Source: Phaseolus vulgaris
Lineage: Eukaryota > Streptophyta > Magnoliopsida > Fabales > Fabaceae
NCBI RefSeq assembly: GCF_000499845.2
Contig: NC_023756.2
Location: 44,962,291 to 45,026,290 of the forward strand
Direction of reading: 5' to 3'
Length of the DNA: 64,000 nucleotides
The position numbers and the translations under genes were made by a program. Shown piece by piece: positions 1 to 14,171 of this stretch. The notes under the pieces were generated by a model, which was not told the DNA's origin, ran no database searches, and saw only the letters and a list, made by a program, of their open reading frames with translations. How positions within the stretch are numbered: the first letter of the stretch is position 1; the number at the start of each line of letters is the position of its first letter.

Positions 1-3000
1 TGGGTCAGGTCCTCCAGGGACCAATTACACTGTCATGAAGAGGGCCTTTGATGAAGGTTGGGGTGCTGTGATTGCAAAAACTGTAAGCTCTTTTTACTTC
101 ATTTACTCACAGCCCACCTTTTCTGTATTAGACTAGTTTGTGTATTTAAAGTGTTGTTTGGTTTCTTGGTTTGTGAATTGTAATTTTTGAATTAAGGATG
201 GAAACCGGAGAGTTGGAGTTTTGTGGTCTGAAAGACCAATCTTTTGATCTGTTGTTCAGCAAAAGCTGGATTATGCCGTCATGTTTGGTTATTAGTTATG
301 AGCTTCTGTTGGTTGTCCTGTCATCAAGTTATTTTAGGCCATAGATCTTCATGGTTTGTTCAAGGTGACACTTGTTGATTTTCCTGGCAGATCATCAATA
401 TTTCTCTTGAATCTTGAATTGTTGTTGATTATGTATTTAGGTGTATTTTATAGTTATAGTTTTGGTTCCTTTCTTTCCCAAGAGTGTAGTTGGAGATAAC
501 ATTAGTTTATTGAAAAAAGTAGGAAAAGGTTTAAAAGGTGTAATTGATACAGTGCTAGAGAGCGTGTGGGAAGTGTGTATGGTGCTAAAATAAACTGTTA
601 GCTCGGCATATGTGCTTATTTGTTTGGCTCATGGTACGGAAGGAATAATGACAAATACCGCACAATCCGTCTTCATAGCTTATTATTTTAGCTGTTGAAA
701 TATGAACGTTTTCTACTTCAGGTCTGTCTACAGGTGAGTTGCTGTATGAACAACTCATGAACAGGCAGTCAAAAAATCAGAAACATGAATCTTCTAAATG
801 CAGTCTTTTTGGTTAATTCTCTGGCTTCCATTTGATAGAACTGATCTAATCAATACGGCAGTCAAGTTTCTACTCTATCTTTTTTGACCTTAGATCTATT
901 TTCATTGTTTTATATAGCTTGAATAGAGGGGGGAAATAAGCTTTAATAATGTTGATCATAGTTTTGGGATTTGTGCTGTAAAATATAATGATTTAATGCA
1001 ATTAGTTTATCATCATAACTCACAATGTGAATATATACCATGATACTGCATTTTGTTTTTGATTGCTTTCTAATTTGACTAGTGTTGCCAGAGAGTGTAA
1101 GTTTCCAGTGAAATTGCTTTCTCTCTTTCAAATTTAATCAATACCTACCTCTTGAAGTATTCCTTTTCCTTTGGACCATAAAATTTATCTAAAAGAATTA
1201 GGAAACTTAATTCATAACCAATAGAATTATCATTTTTAGGTGATAGTGAGTTGATGGTGATTTACTGTCAAGAAGTTGATAAGCTCTCTAGGGTACTGTA
1301 TTTCACAGATTCAGAAAGGATCAGCCATATAACTGGACATGGAATGCTTACATATTACTTTTTGAGATGAGCATGATGCCAAATATTTTAATGCTATATC
1401 TCCTTACATGATTGTCAGAATCAATAGATATGCAGAAGGCAGAACTGCCCTTTCTGTAAAAAATGTGAAGTGGTTGGTTCTTGGCTTCTTGCTATTGAAA
1501 ATTTGAACCATACTGGATGCATGGATCCAATATATATAAAATATAATGAAGGATAATTAAAGTTATGGACTTTGGTGTAATTGTTTTAGTGGTGAATTTG
1601 TTGTTTCTTTCAAGATATGGATCAATAGAGCTGTTATTTTAATATTTACATGTTTTGTACTATTCATTTGGAGTTAGTTTCCTGACTGGGATTTTAAATT
1701 TCTAATTCTATTTGGGATATGTATTCCATTGTGTATAGATAATTTCTCATGAAGGCAATGACTTGTTTTTACTCTTTTTTTGTTAAATTTTCCATACACT
1801 TTTTCTTAACAGAACTCTGTACCTCTGTCTAATATGAACACACTTAAGTAATGTTCCCTTTTTACTCTATTTTGAAAGATTTGGTATTATTCTTTTGCTA
1901 GGTATCACTTGATGCAGCAAAAGTTATAAATGTAACTCCTCGATATGCCCGATTACGGGCAAGTGCAAATGGCTCTGCAAAAGGAGAAATTATTGGGTGG
2001 GAGAACATAGAACTTATCAGTGATAGGCCACTTGAAACCATGTTGAAAGAGTTCAAGCAACTAAAAGAAGAGTATCCAGACAGAATTCTCATTGGTTCAA
2101 TTATGGAGGAGTACAATAAGGCTGCTTGGGAGGAGCTTATCGATCGTGTTGAGCAAACTGGAGTTGTAAGATGTGTTTCGTGGCTGAGTTTCTTACACTT
2201 GATTGAAATTTCTGGTGGCTGACCTCTCTGATATTGTTGTAGGATGCACTCGAAATAAATTTTTCATGTCCTCATGGTATGCCAGAACGCAAAATGGGTG
2301 CTGCTGTTGGGCAAGATTGTGCTCTTCTGGAAGAGGTTTGTGGATGGATAAATGCTAAAGCCACAATTCCTGTTTGGGCTAAGATGACTCCCAATATAAC
2401 TGATATTTCACAGGTTGGCTTTGCATCTTCTCCTTTTCTTATATTATAATGTTCTAGTGAAAACCTGAATAGCTATCAAATTGATGGATTACCACTGATA
2501 TTTTGAATTGTTTGTTTTTTGGAAGAGTGGATCCACTGCACCATGCACTATACACTATGCACCATGCACATGAAGTTGTAAAATCTTGACTTATTGACTT
2601 GTACATGTCCCATACTTGAGCACTGGAAAAAAAAAAATCATTTTGAGCCTCTCACTTTGTGCAAACTATTTTCTGAAGTTAATCTCCCTGGCCAATTACA
2701 TGTGAAATGTCTTAGTGAACCGTGTTTATGTCAGTTTCAGTTAAGTTAGTAAATGTGTATTGTTCAGTCCATGTTTCATGACTACCATGTTAGTAATTTT
2801 GGGGATGATTTTGCTTATAGCCAGCAAGGGTTGCTCTAAGTTCTGGAAGTGAGGGAGTATCTGCCATAAATACAATCATGAGTGTCATGGGAATCAATCT
2901 CAATACATTACGTCCTGAGCCTTGTGTTGAGGGGTTTGCAATCTCACTTACCACAAATTCATGGTTTTGCCTTGGTTTTTCAACCACTCATGTACCTAAT

Positions 3001-3797
3001 AATCTGCTAAATATTGTTGTTATTGTTAGGTACTCAACTCCTGGGGGATATTCCGCAAGGGCAGTTCATCCCATAGCACTTGGGAAGGTGATGAGCATTG
3101 CAAAGATGATGAAGTCAGAGTTTGACAGTGAGAACTACTCACTTTCTGCCATTGGTGGTGTTGAGACAGGTGGAGATGCAGCTGAATTTATTCTTCTTGG
3201 GGCAAACACTGTTCAGGTAAAATCAACAAAAAACACTGTTTTAGGCCTAATAGCCAACACTCACAATAGGGCATTTGTATACTTTGGTCCCTCTTCTTTG
3301 TTTAGTGGAAAAAATGTGTTAATCCAAACACACTACATAGATGTTTTCTTTTTGTGTGCATTTAATTTAAACACACTAACAATTTACAAGTTGTTTACAT
3401 TATCATCTACTAATTGTAGGTGTGCACTGGTGTTATGATGCATGGCTATGGTCTGGTGAACAAACTATGTCTTGAGCTGAAAGATTTCATGAAAAAACAC
3501 AATTTCACATCAATAGAAGACTTCAGAGGGTATAGTTTTGAACTGATATGGTTTCTTTCTTCCAATATCTTTAAAAGCAGAAGAAAAAAAAAATGCATGT
3601 TTGACTTTTCACCCCTCCTTTTTCTTTATAAAAATCACAGGGCTTCTCTTGAGTACTTTACTACTCACACTGAGTTGGTGAGAAGGCAGCAAGAAGCAAT
3701 TCAGAAGAGGAAAGCCATCAAGAAAGGCTTGCAATCTGACAAAGACTGGACAGGAGATGGTTTTGTGAAAGAAAGTGAAAGTATGGTATCTAACTGA
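1..3797 (+). CDS. PYD1: Dihydropyrimidine dehydrogenase (NADP+), plastid type, 3' seven exons (5' partial)
   Basis: Reduces uracil and thymine to their dihydro forms, the first step of pyrimidine breakdown; the plant enzyme is plastidial. Exons read from the sequence: 1-82, 1902-2165, 2243-2413, 2821-2933, 3030-3216, 3420-3529, 3641-3797. All junctions are GT-AG and keep one frame to a TGA at 3795-3797, giving about 360 residues. The family has about 425, so only the N-terminus (transit peptide and first strand) lies upstream of the window. The segment reading NFSCPHGMPERKMG (exon 3) carries the cysteine, codon 2267-2269, that acts as general acid in this family. The FMN phosphate-binding part reads GGVETGGDAAEFILLGAN (exon 5), continuing to CTGVMMHG in exon 6. 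The plant protein is single-domain, unlike the long animal enzyme. Dihydroorotate dehydrogenase is a relative, but SCPHGMPERKMG and the C-terminal KKGLQSDKDW tail fit PYD1. Intron 1 (83-1901) is long and shows no gene. Confidence 0.93.
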
Positions 3798-5840
3798 AAT
3801 CTTCAACCAAATTAAGCAACCTTTCTTATATAATTACATGTTCATGGAAATGAGGAGGTGAAGCACATTACCTTTGTTATTAATAATGGATATTTATCTT
3901 TTCAAGAACATTATAATGTATTTTATGCCAGAAAATAATGAAAGTTTTTTTGATAAAATTCTGGGAAGAATATCATAAACCTTTACTTGGTTAAGCATTC
4001 TCTTGCCAACATTCATCATCCTTATGTTCCTTTGGTATACTCTAATAAAATGAAGTGCTAAAAAATAGTTTTCCACTTTTAATATTGACTGGGACATGAA
4101 AAAAAAATATAATTTTGCTAAATTCTTCAGAAATATAATTTATATAAATAATGAGAACAAAATTCTTAGCTTCAGCTTTTGGTTTCAAATTTTGAGACTC
4201 AAACAGTTCAGTTAAGCATGTATTCTTAGACCTGGTTCAAGTATTTTGTTTCAATTGTTTATAATATTAAGCATGTATTCTTAGACCTTTAGATGATTTG
4301 TTTATAATAGATTTAATTTGATATTTTACTATTTATATAGCTATTATTATTAATTTAAATCTTTTTTTTTGCTAGGGATATAATATAATTCTTTAATATT
4401 AAATGGAAGTTTGACTTCACTAAAGTTTTATGATTTTGATAATTTATTACTTAAAGCATTAAATAATATTACCCCTATTCACCAATTCCACTAATAAACT
4501 ATTAATGATCCCTTTAAATAAAGGATTGATTCAATTGAAAAAAAAATGTCTATTTTCTTGTCCATAAAAGCTCATTTCGCAATGAATGAGGTGTCTTGAA
4601 AATTTATGTGGTGTAAAAAGGAAAAGGCAAAGAAGAGCATTTTGGTTGTGTTAGGTGATTAATATGGGAAAATTATGTGTTTTGGACTATTACTTTCTTT
4701 ACCTTTTATATTTCCTTCTCTCACTCAAATAATATTAAAAAAAATTAATATTTTTTTTTTTCATAATATGTCTAAAATATATTCTGAATTGTGTTAAATA
4801 ATATAAATCAGAATATAATTTTGGATAATTTTAGAATATGTAATTTTCAGAAATATATCAAATTACATATTTTAAAATGTAGTTTTAAATTGAGTATGTG
4901 GTGTTATTACGAAAGGCCACGTTGATCGTTTCTTATATTATGGGGGTGAAAGAAGAAATGATGGGTATAGAAAGAAAAATATATATTTTTTCTTCTTAGG
5001 ACCAAAAAGAGTGTTTTGTTTTCTCCTTTTGTTGTTTTTTCACTTGGCAAACCAAAAGAAAGAAGGTAAGAATGACATGTTGGAAGAGTATTGTTAAAAA
5101 TTAAAATAATTTGTGACCAGGTTCAAAATTCTTTCATTTGATTATTTTTAGTGAGACAGAAATAATCATTAGAACATTAAATATATTAAGTTCATTGGAA
5201 AACAGATATGTTATGTTTGTGTTTTGTTGTTTAAGTCTACAAGATCAATTTTATTCTCATCTTTACTTCTTAGTATCATCATTTTCACAATACATCACCT
5301 TTATTAAAAAGATATATTATCTTAAAATTAATTTATCTTGAGTAGGTAAAATTTCAATTTCAATGATTAACACATGAGATATAAAATAATTTTATTCTCA
5401 GTATTTTAGTCAATGTTTTCTAGCATTCCCTTTATGTGTGTGAGGTTAAACATTATTGTTCCAAAAGTTATCTTTTCAATCCTTCTAAAGTGTGTGCATT
5501 GATTTGTATGTAAAATTTTGAGAAGATCTGAATGAAAAAACAGAGGGGAGAGATATAAGCAGAAACTAGAAACCTCTATCTCAATTTTCTTCATGCATGA
5601 AACAACTTTGCATTTTGCCTACTCTACCTAAATTATTATTCTACACTTTACCACATTCTCATCATTCAATGATATTGTTCATAACCTCCTACATGATCCT
5701 TTTACATATATTTTTTTACCAAAACAACGATTTTCATAATTTGATTGATGCTTAAGCCTAATCACGTGTCTATAAATCTTGAGAATATAATGAAATAAAT
5801 GTGTAGAAAAGTTAGAAATGGAAGGCAAGAAAAGAAGAAA
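3798..5840. other. AT-rich intergenic stretch after PYD1
   Basis: Should begin with the 3' UTR and poly(A) region of the dehydrogenase gene. Beyond about 4100 the sequence is very AT-rich, with short homopolymer runs and no open frame that resembles a protein. An imperfect 18-bp inverted repeat lies near 4830-4880. I see no RNA gene or complete mobile element. Confidence 0.5.
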
Positions 5841-6105
5841 TCTATTGAGATTTTACATCGATTAAAGATTATGATATTTCGTAGTTTATAAGTAGATGCA
5901 AATTTTGCCTTATAAGTCAGTTTTATGAGGTTGAGTTAAGCTTAAAGTCTATTTGTTAATATGAGAGTAATTTTGAGTCTATCTTAACGAGAGTTTGTTG
6001 GACTTATCAGGTCACCCATTATCGATTCACTTTATAAGTGGGTGCAAACTTTATCTTATCCGTTGATTTTACGAGGTTGAGTTAAACTTAAAATTCACTT
6101 TTTAA
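5841..6105 (+). mobile_element. Degenerate short-LTR (TRIM-like) retroelement
   Basis: Two copies of the same roughly 110-bp terminal sequence in the same direction flank a short internal part. The left LTR runs from about 5841 to 5957 and the right LTR fragment from about 6028 to 6105. They share TTTTATGAGGTTGAGTTA-like and AAGTNNNTGCAAA-like blocks. The internal stretch TTGTTGGACTTATCAGGTCA is shared with copies near 17.5, 19.9 and 58.3 kb. The primer-binding site next to the left LTR has decayed to ATGAGAG. There is no coding capacity, so any movement would have relied on another element's enzymes (inference from TRIM biology). Confidence 0.6.
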
Positions 6106-7509
6106 TAAAATCAAAGTAAGGAATCTAAGAGTGTTCAGTGTTTTGAGGGAAAGGTTGAATTTGTAGGTTATGAATGGCTGAAGAAAATAGATCACAGAAA
6201 GTTGAATTACCCAATAATATTGATGTATGAAATGAAAAGGGTTAGTGGTGTTTGTTCTTACTATTGTAGACATGTAAACTAGCTTTCAATGTGCTTAAAG
6301 TGGTATTTCTGAAATAATGATAAACTAGGGTAAGGAGAAGACCTTTGTTTTATAGTTTTACATAGTGAGATTTTGGTATGTGGGAGTGGGTGGAGTTAAT
6401 TTTGGAAGTAGAAGCCAAAGAAATGTAAAAGAAGATTTAAGGATCAAGTTTTGATGAACAACAACGATTCCAACAAAAGTGAGAAAGATGCATTATTTAA
6501 TATTAGGAGGTGGTGAAAAACATCAACACAACATGTCCAAAGCTTGTTGCAACAAAACAACACTCGTAGGTTACAAATAAGACATCTAATTATAGTACGA
6601 AGGTAATTGCAGAGAGGATAAAGAATTGAAAGAAGAAAAATAGAAAAAATCAAATGAAAGAATAATATCATTGACATGAATAAAAAAGATGTTAGATGTG
6701 TACAATTCTTGGCATTTATTGAAGGTTTCACACCAATTAAAAATAATAATTTAATAATATATAACTAGGATGAATAAAAAGTAGGTTTATTAACATGAAA
6801 ACTTTTATAAAAAATTAAAAATAAATCAAAAGTAGGTTTAATGTGTACAATATTTAGATATTTCTCAATATAAGAATATTACTTAATATTTAATATATAA
6901 AACCTTATAAGTCAATATTTTGAAGAAATAATATTTTATTCTTGTAGAAAAAGTTTTTTTTTTAAAAGATGTGATTATTTCTCAAGAAATAAGCATCATG
7001 TAATCAGTAAATTAGTTCTTTTTTATAGCCCTAATTACTAATTAATAAACTAAAATAAAAAAATTTGATAAAAATATTAGCAATATATATTCATCGTAAT
7101 TTCCAACAATGAATAATTATTGTTTAATTCCTCAATAATTTTGTTTAGATACTCACTAACACAACCCTTATGATCGCGTATATTAATGTTATGATCTCAA
7201 ATGTTAGAATTTTTTTTTTCCACAAAAATCTGATATAGATGATGAACCATATATAATATCTCTAAACAAAATTCATATACTTATTTTTATGGAAAATCTA
7301 AAAAGAAATAAACCTACACTTGATTCTAATTAGCAGCAATAATATTTATACATAATAATATATAGTGATGAGAGTTAATGACAGTTAATTTATATATATG
7401 TGAGGTACAGTTTAATTAACCAGGAATATGAGAATTTGATAATAATTGAAGGCTTAATTAATAACCTAGCTATAACTGGGAAATAATAGAGTGAAAAACT
7501 AAATTGTGG
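6106..7509. other. AT-rich stretch between the TRIM-like element and KNATM
   Basis: Very AT-rich sequence with short open frames that look like chance. It includes the 3' flank of the KNATM gene, which is transcribed leftward. I saw no coding region, RNA gene or recognised repeat. Confidence 0.45.
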
Positions 7510-9776
7510 CTAATTTCTTCTGAATTTGCACTCACTAGAAGATGCAGTGTCAGAAGGTGGTGCAGGCAAGGTTGGCTTAGTGATCTCCCTAAGTTGTGAA
7601 TGCATGTTGTTTATGAAAGCCATCGACTTCTGCTGTGGTTCCACCATTGCTTCTTTAAGCTTCCCAAGTGCCATGCAATATGCTTCCTGCATTTTTTTTA
7701 TCAGTAATACAAAATCAATAAATATGAACTATTTTAGAGTTGATGCAAAATTTACACTTTTCTACACCAGTTTGGGATCAATTAGTTGTAGGTTTTGGCA
7801 TCTAAAGTTTCAGAACTTTTGATATTTGATTTTGTTCTATATCACAAGGTTGTAACCTTGTGATTATGTATGTATATGAGTTGAGTTATCCCTGAAGTAA
7901 CCCTTTAATTTAATTTATTCATTGCTGATAAAATAAAATAAACTGATTAAGAAATGTTTCAACCTTTATATAAAATTTTATTTCATACTCATTGAATACA
8001 TAAAAAAAAAATCTAATTAATTACCTATCTCATTTCTATTATAGTATTGGGTTTGGTGTTTGGATTTCATTTGTAACATTCAAACCAACTTGGAGTAATT
8101 TTATTCATTGTATCAATAATATTTACTTCTAAAACGATGACATAAACAAAATTTACTTTAAAACTCTAATTAACTAAAAATAAGTAGAATGAGTGACTTT
8201 TTTAAATTTAATTTTCTAAGTTTAGTTCAAAGATATACACAGTATATTTTACTTCTAGATTCCATTAACCAATGTGACAATATATTTTGACATCTTTTTT
8301 CTCCAAATCTAGTTAGAAGAAAAATTAACCTCAAAACTCTAAACTTCACTTAAAAGTTAAATAACATTGTTTTGTTTTTTTAAACTTCAGTTAACTTTGG
8401 TTAAATATTTGTATTGACAATTTTATGTTATTAAAACAAGTCTACCTACTAACTATTAATATAAGAATTGTATCTTTAGAAACTTTGGAATACTATGTAT
8501 ATAATAATTTGCAGATAAAAAATACATTGTGAGGAATTAAATTTTCATAGCATACTATAATATTATGATATATAATTGCCACGAACACTAATGGTTGTTT
8601 TGGGGTGGGAAAGAAGAGGAAACTAGCTAGCTAGTGAAAATTAATGAAAGACACATAAAATGATAATTATGTATCGACATTATATAATAAATTAATATAA
8701 TTTATAAACTTTGTTCACCTCACTCTTCATACTAATTGTTTTGAATCAATTCTAATTTTAAAATTGGTGAAAAATATTTTTTTATCATTAAAATGTAAAC
8801 TGATTAATTTTATCATTCTTAAATAGAAATACAATTTTTTGTGTATATTTGTATCACTGCTCTAGAAAATTAAAGATGGTTATAGAATAATTTATGTAGA
8901 ATATATATGAAGATGACTCTTATTTTTATAACTACGGTCACGATTCCTCACTGCATCAAGAGTTGAATTTTTATATATTATCAGTGTGAAGTTTTCTTTA
9001 TTGACAACTAATTAATAGAAATAATCATAAATATAATTTTTTAAGATAATTATAAAAGTTCATAAATATATAAAAAAAAAACATTTCAACTTGTGATTGA
9101 ATAACAGTATAATTTATTTTATATATTATTGTTTCATTTCAATTAAATATACATATATCACATACTTAAACATTTACTTCTACCATATATATATAACATA
9201 AACCTAATTTTTTTTGCATCTTATCCAACAAGTGCATATAATTTACTGCATGTTTGTCTTCAAAAATTAAAATCAGCAAAGAAAAAAGAAAGCAATTAAA
9301 AAAGCATATTTAGAAATTGAATACTTTCCTCAGTTAATTGTTTCACTTTGTTTTCCAAAAGAAACAAGCACTATACTTTTACTGTAATCACATTTACAGA
9401 TTGTAAGTTAAAGATTTCATCCCTACACTCATGCTATGTTTGTTAAGTATGATTTATCAAGGAATTCAATAAAAGAAACTAGAAAAAAAAATGATGAACA
9501 CATGTGTTTATTTGTTTTAGTTCTTCAATTAAGATACCTATATTTAATTTGCTTTCCCATATTTTTTACACATTATTTCTGTTGTTTGCCAATGATATAA
9601 TAATAGTAATAATATTGTCAAATATTTAGTCCCTACAGAAGACAACACTTTTATTCTAGTTCAAAAAAGCTGCATATTTGTCTCAATATTTAACAGACTT
9701 TCTTTTACTTTAATCCTTAGAGGAGAAAATATACTGATATAATGTCAGGTTAAACAAAAGTTAAAAAGTTAAAGAA

Positions 9777-9807
<31 letters not shown>

Positions 9808-12137
9808 AATATATATTAAAAAAAAATCTTATTATTTCAAAAGAACTCATATCATGAAAGTTTAGTAGACTTGAAATTAATAACTCATAGTAAACCTTAT
9901 AAACCAGTTTTTTTTATCAGTTTTTTATCAGCAAAAAGAATAAGATCAACCAGTTATTTGTAATATAGATATGAAGAACTCAGAATTGGTAATCAACAAT
10001 GGTTACCTAGATGTATATTGGATCTAAATTGTTTGAACAATGATAAAAGTTTCCAGAAGTATGTAGGTGCAGGTGGTGGGTCTAATAGGCCTCCTAAAAA
10101 TGAGCAATTCAAAGAGATGATGGTGCATGGTGCAGTCCATTCAAAGGAGTATACCAAAGTGATACTACTTGTGTCAAAAAGTATTTTGACAAACTCATGT
10201 CCCAGAGATGATGACAGCACTTTTCTGACTATTATTTAATGATACAATTGCACTCTCATTCATGATAAGTTGGATCATTAACACCAAAGTTACCAACTAA
10301 TTTTCTGAGATACTGCTAGTTTCACCTACCCTTTTTCTGTTTAATGTTTTAGCATTAGACCTAACACCTTCAAAAATCAAGTTTAATCATTAATCTTTGC
10401 ATCTATATATAATCTATACCATTCTAAAAGTTACTAGTTTTAATCTTATATCCATTTTTAAAGATACACACAAAATCTAAGCCTAAAACATATACTTAAA
10501 CACATATATGGGCAAGTGAGTAATACATGGGAGAATTGAAAGAGGAAAATGTTTATGATGACAAGTTTTGAAGAGAAAAATAAGAGGTGGTTTATGAGAA
10601 TTATATGGTGAGTAATAAGCATCCTCTAATGAGCTTTGCGGCCTAAAGTAAATGTGAAAAGACACCATCTGAACACTAGCACAAACACAGAGACAGATAG
10701 GAAAAGTGTCACAGTCATGGAATTGGAACAAAAAACTATGCGCATTTCTGAGAGTAGTCTCTTTCAAGCAGGAAGCACATGCTTTAGGCAACCATGAAGT
10801 GTCCATCAAAGTGAAGAAAATTCATTTCCCATATGATGTGTTAGGTTATATCTATTTGACTGGCTTTTCGTACGGTACTTGAACCATCATATCCCATAAA
10901 AGCATTCACACATACATAGATTGATGTTTGTGTAAACCAAAAGCCACACACACAGGTAAGGAAGTGGGAGAGTGTGTCTGTATTAATCTTACCATGAAGA
11001 GATCAAGCTCAGATTGGCTGAACATGCCCAAGTTTTGCTTCTCTGCTGCTTGCATCTCATCTATCTTCAGCTCTCTCTCCAAGTTGGAAATGTCACCAAC
11101 CTGAAACACAAGTACTAAAGGTTCATGCTTAAATTAAAAGAACAAACAACCCTTGGTTTTCTGATATCTTTTGTACACAAGGTGCACCAACAAGTTATAA
11201 TTAGTCTACACTTTATCAAACTATATATAAGTGGTTGATATCAAAGAGCTTCATAAGCAAAACTTCACTTTCAAGAAAGGTTATTATTATTCATTTCAAA
11301 TGATGTGAACAAGCTTTTGGTTTTCTATATGAACTAATTAACTTCACCCACCAAGACACACACACAACAAAGACGTGCATAACCAACAACTTTACACATA
11401 ATCTACAATGTTATCACCAATAAATGTTTAAATCTATTTGTTTGAATTTGATTTTTTTATTGGACCTTTAAATTTATTCATATAATCGCACTTTTAACAT
11501 AAAGTTTATAAAAATTAACCAGTTGGGGCAAACTGTAGTTGAACTTCAGCCTGCATAAATACGAATCTTCTCCCTTCACTATATTATACTGGAAGAAAAG
11601 AATTCAATCTGTAAGATACATAATCCCTGGTCTTTTACAGTGATTCAAGATTCAACAAGGTGAATAAGATGAAAGATTCTTTTGAAAGGGCAAGAGAAAA
11701 CAAGTCCTTCTTTAACACTGATTCACATTGAGAAAAACATATTATTTGAAATCACATCTTCTAGCTGATTCTCTATAAATGGGTTGGATAATCTGAATGA
11801 AGTGGTTCATTTGTATATATTGTTTATTATTGATAAAAAAAACATCTTATAACTGATATATAATTAGTTTTCTGAGAAATCAAGCATGAAAAGCAAAGCT
11901 GAGGTAGAATTGAATACATTTCTACAGAAATTAATGTAAGCTGGGGTTGGAAACAGTAAAAGAAGAAGGAACCTTCAAACAGTCCAAGTGAGCTTCAACC
12001 AGCAGTCCATAGAGAGGGTGGCTGGAGATTCTTCTCTTGAGGATCTCATTGTTTTTTTCTTCTTCTTCGTCATCATCTTCTTGCTGTTGTAGTTCTTTGT
12101 AGGTCTCAATAGTAGTGTTAGGCCTCTCAGATTCCAT
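7510..12137 (-). CDS. KNATM: KNATM-type KNOX protein: MEINOX domain without homeodomain
   Basis: Three exons on the minus strand: 12137-11973, 11100-10993, 7686-7510, with GT-AG junctions, coding 149 residues. The start ATG (12135-12137) is followed by an acidic stretch (about residues 16-30). A KNOX1 part (about 32-75) contains ILKRRISSHPLYGLLVEAHL. A KNOX2 part (about 84-127) reads SELDLFMEAYCMALGKLKEA. Then comes a short Pro/Ser tail and a TAG stop. There is no homeodomain after KNOX2 and no further exon fits. KNATM proteins in Arabidopsis, and the tomato PETROSELINUM homologue, have this design; they bind BEL1-type homeodomain partners and modulate leaf patterning (family knowledge). The length and the tail after KNOX2 argue for a true KNATM rather than a truncated KNOX gene. 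Intron 1 is 872 bp and intron 2 is 3306 bp. The Arabidopsis gene has splice variants; none can be judged here. Confidence 0.9.
9775..9812. repeat. Compound microsatellite (CT)n(AT)n in KNATM intron 2
   Basis: About eight CT units pass directly into an AT/ATA run inside the 3.3 kb intron. The length is probably polymorphic. Confidence 0.85.
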
Positions 12138-12740
12138 ATCTATTTTTGAGCAGGAGAAGTGAACCTTTGATATGCCAGATATTGAAGAGCTACAGCTAGC
12201 TGATAATGATGCTATATAGTAGTATATATTAATGTGTACTAGTGCCACTATTATTATTATTATATAAAGAATAATAACATGATGTGATATATAATGATAT
12301 ATGGTATATACATATATAGAGAGAGAGATGTGAGATGTGAAAAATGATGTGGTGGTACTATATATGGTGGTGGATGAAGATGATGAGGTCAGTGAGATTG
12401 AGATGCTCCTACTTTTGGAAGTGAGGGAAAGGAAATGAATGAGCAAGCATTGCATGCATACGTGGTTAAGAGAAGAGGAAAAATGGTGTGAGAGAGTGAG
12501 TGAGAGAGAGGCCTTTTTGGTTCATCTGTTAGCACTGTCTTTTTGCAGTGATGAAAGCAACAGTTCAAAGTTATCTCGAGCAATGGGGTGGCTTAGAGTG
12601 GTTCAGTTTTGTGTCTTTTTCTTTTTCAACTTTTTTACTAAGTCAGTCATTCATTCTCTCCCCTTCCTTCCCCCCAACCGAAACAGCCAAAACTGAAACT
12701 GTTCACTTTGGTTCCTTCTTCCCATCACTTTGCTTCTCAT
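12138..12740 (-). promoter_or_regulatory. Upstream region of KNATM (5' UTR and probable promoter)
   Basis: Directly upstream of the KNATM start on the minus strand. It contains TATATA-type sequence with a flanking GA/CT run near 12300-12330 and a longer pyrimidine-rich run (minus-strand sense) near 12460-12515. It is less AT-rich than the surroundings, as expected for a leader or promoter. The transcription start cannot be fixed from sequence alone. Several overlapping short open frames here are low in complexity and not credible proteins. Confidence 0.35.
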
Positions 12741-13174
12741 TCCTGTTTCTGTTACTGTTCTGTGGTCCTAACTACTAAAGGACAATTGTTTACTATAATT
12801 TTGGAAAAGGGACAATTTTCTGCCTCAAACCATTATATATTCCATGTGCTTCCCTTCCTACAACCTCTCCAAATTCATCCTTTGCTTCACCTTTCAACAT
12901 GCTAATATACCATATATATTATTCATCTTTCCTCTGCTAAAAGATAACACACATATACCAGAACAGAACCAAAATACTATTTTAATATTCTCTTCTTCAT
13001 TTATTATTGTTGTAATAGTAAAACACACAAACATCTAATCATTATCACCATACTCAATCATATTACAATATGCATTAAAAAGATACTTCCCATTAACAAC
13101 ATAGTAAAAAGATTTTTTTTTTACAATTATGGGTGTTTTGGAAGACTATTAAGGACTATTAGAATAGATGCAAA

Positions 13175-13850
13175 TCTTGATGGAAGAAATCAAACTATGA
13201 TTAGATTATGGAAAAATTGTTATTGGTTTAAGATTTGGAGGATTAGAAGACTAAAATTCTCTTATTTATAGTATATATTAAAATTTTTTATAATGGATTG
13301 AAGTAATTTTAATATTCTCTTTTTTTTATCATTATCAGTAATAAATAATTAAATTAAATTGGTTCACTCTCATTTATTCATTCTAATACTCTTATTTATT
13401 CATTGATACTTTCATTTGTTCATTCTAATACTCTCATTTAATATTTTTTTATTACTGATAAAAAAATAATAATCAATTATATTACTTACAAAGAAAATAA
13501 GAAAAGTCTTTTTGTTTCTTTCATCTTTTTTGTTTTCATAATGTTAACTAACCTAAACAACTACTTACATTTATTTTTTTATTTTTTTGAAAAGAAAAGG
13601 TGAAAAATGACATTCTATCTCCTATTTCATTATTTATTATATATTTTATTCATCAAAGTCTTGAATATTTTTTTTTAATATTCACCATCTTTAATGGTTG
13701 TTGAGTATTCATATTTTTGGGGTTTAATCTGATTTCGATGTTTGTGAGTATTTTGGGGAGATTATTCGATATGGACATATATGCATGGAAGAAATTAAAC
13801 TATGGTTAGATTGTGAAAGAGTTTATTATTGGTTTAGGATGTTAGTGAAC
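13175..13850 (+). repeat. Diverged direct repeat, about 75 bp, spaced about 605 bp apart
   Basis: The segment near 13175-13250 (ATGGAAGAAATCAAACTATG followed by a TTATTGGTTTAAGAT-like block) recurs near 13785-13850 with about 80% identity by eye. The spacer is AT-rich. This could be the two ends of a decayed element or a local duplication; I do not recognise the family. Confidence 0.4.
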
Positions 13851-14171
13851 ATTTTAGGAAGCATGTAATATTGTAAGTTATAATATTGATGAGAATTAGA
13901 ATTTGAATGTATATCTTAATTCAAAATTTTAGTTTTCTCTCCACTTATATAAATGATATAAATTATGTTAATCATGCACAACTATTTTATGGGAATTTTC
14001 TAACCATTTTATTCAAAATTGATGCTATTATACCGTGTATACTTTTTTTTTATTAATGACAAAACAAAGCTTCAAACAATAAATAAAAGAACATATATAA
14101 ACTAAAACATTCTGACCAACACATTCTTTGTCAAAATAAAATTGAGATTAAATTATCTACACAACATCTCA

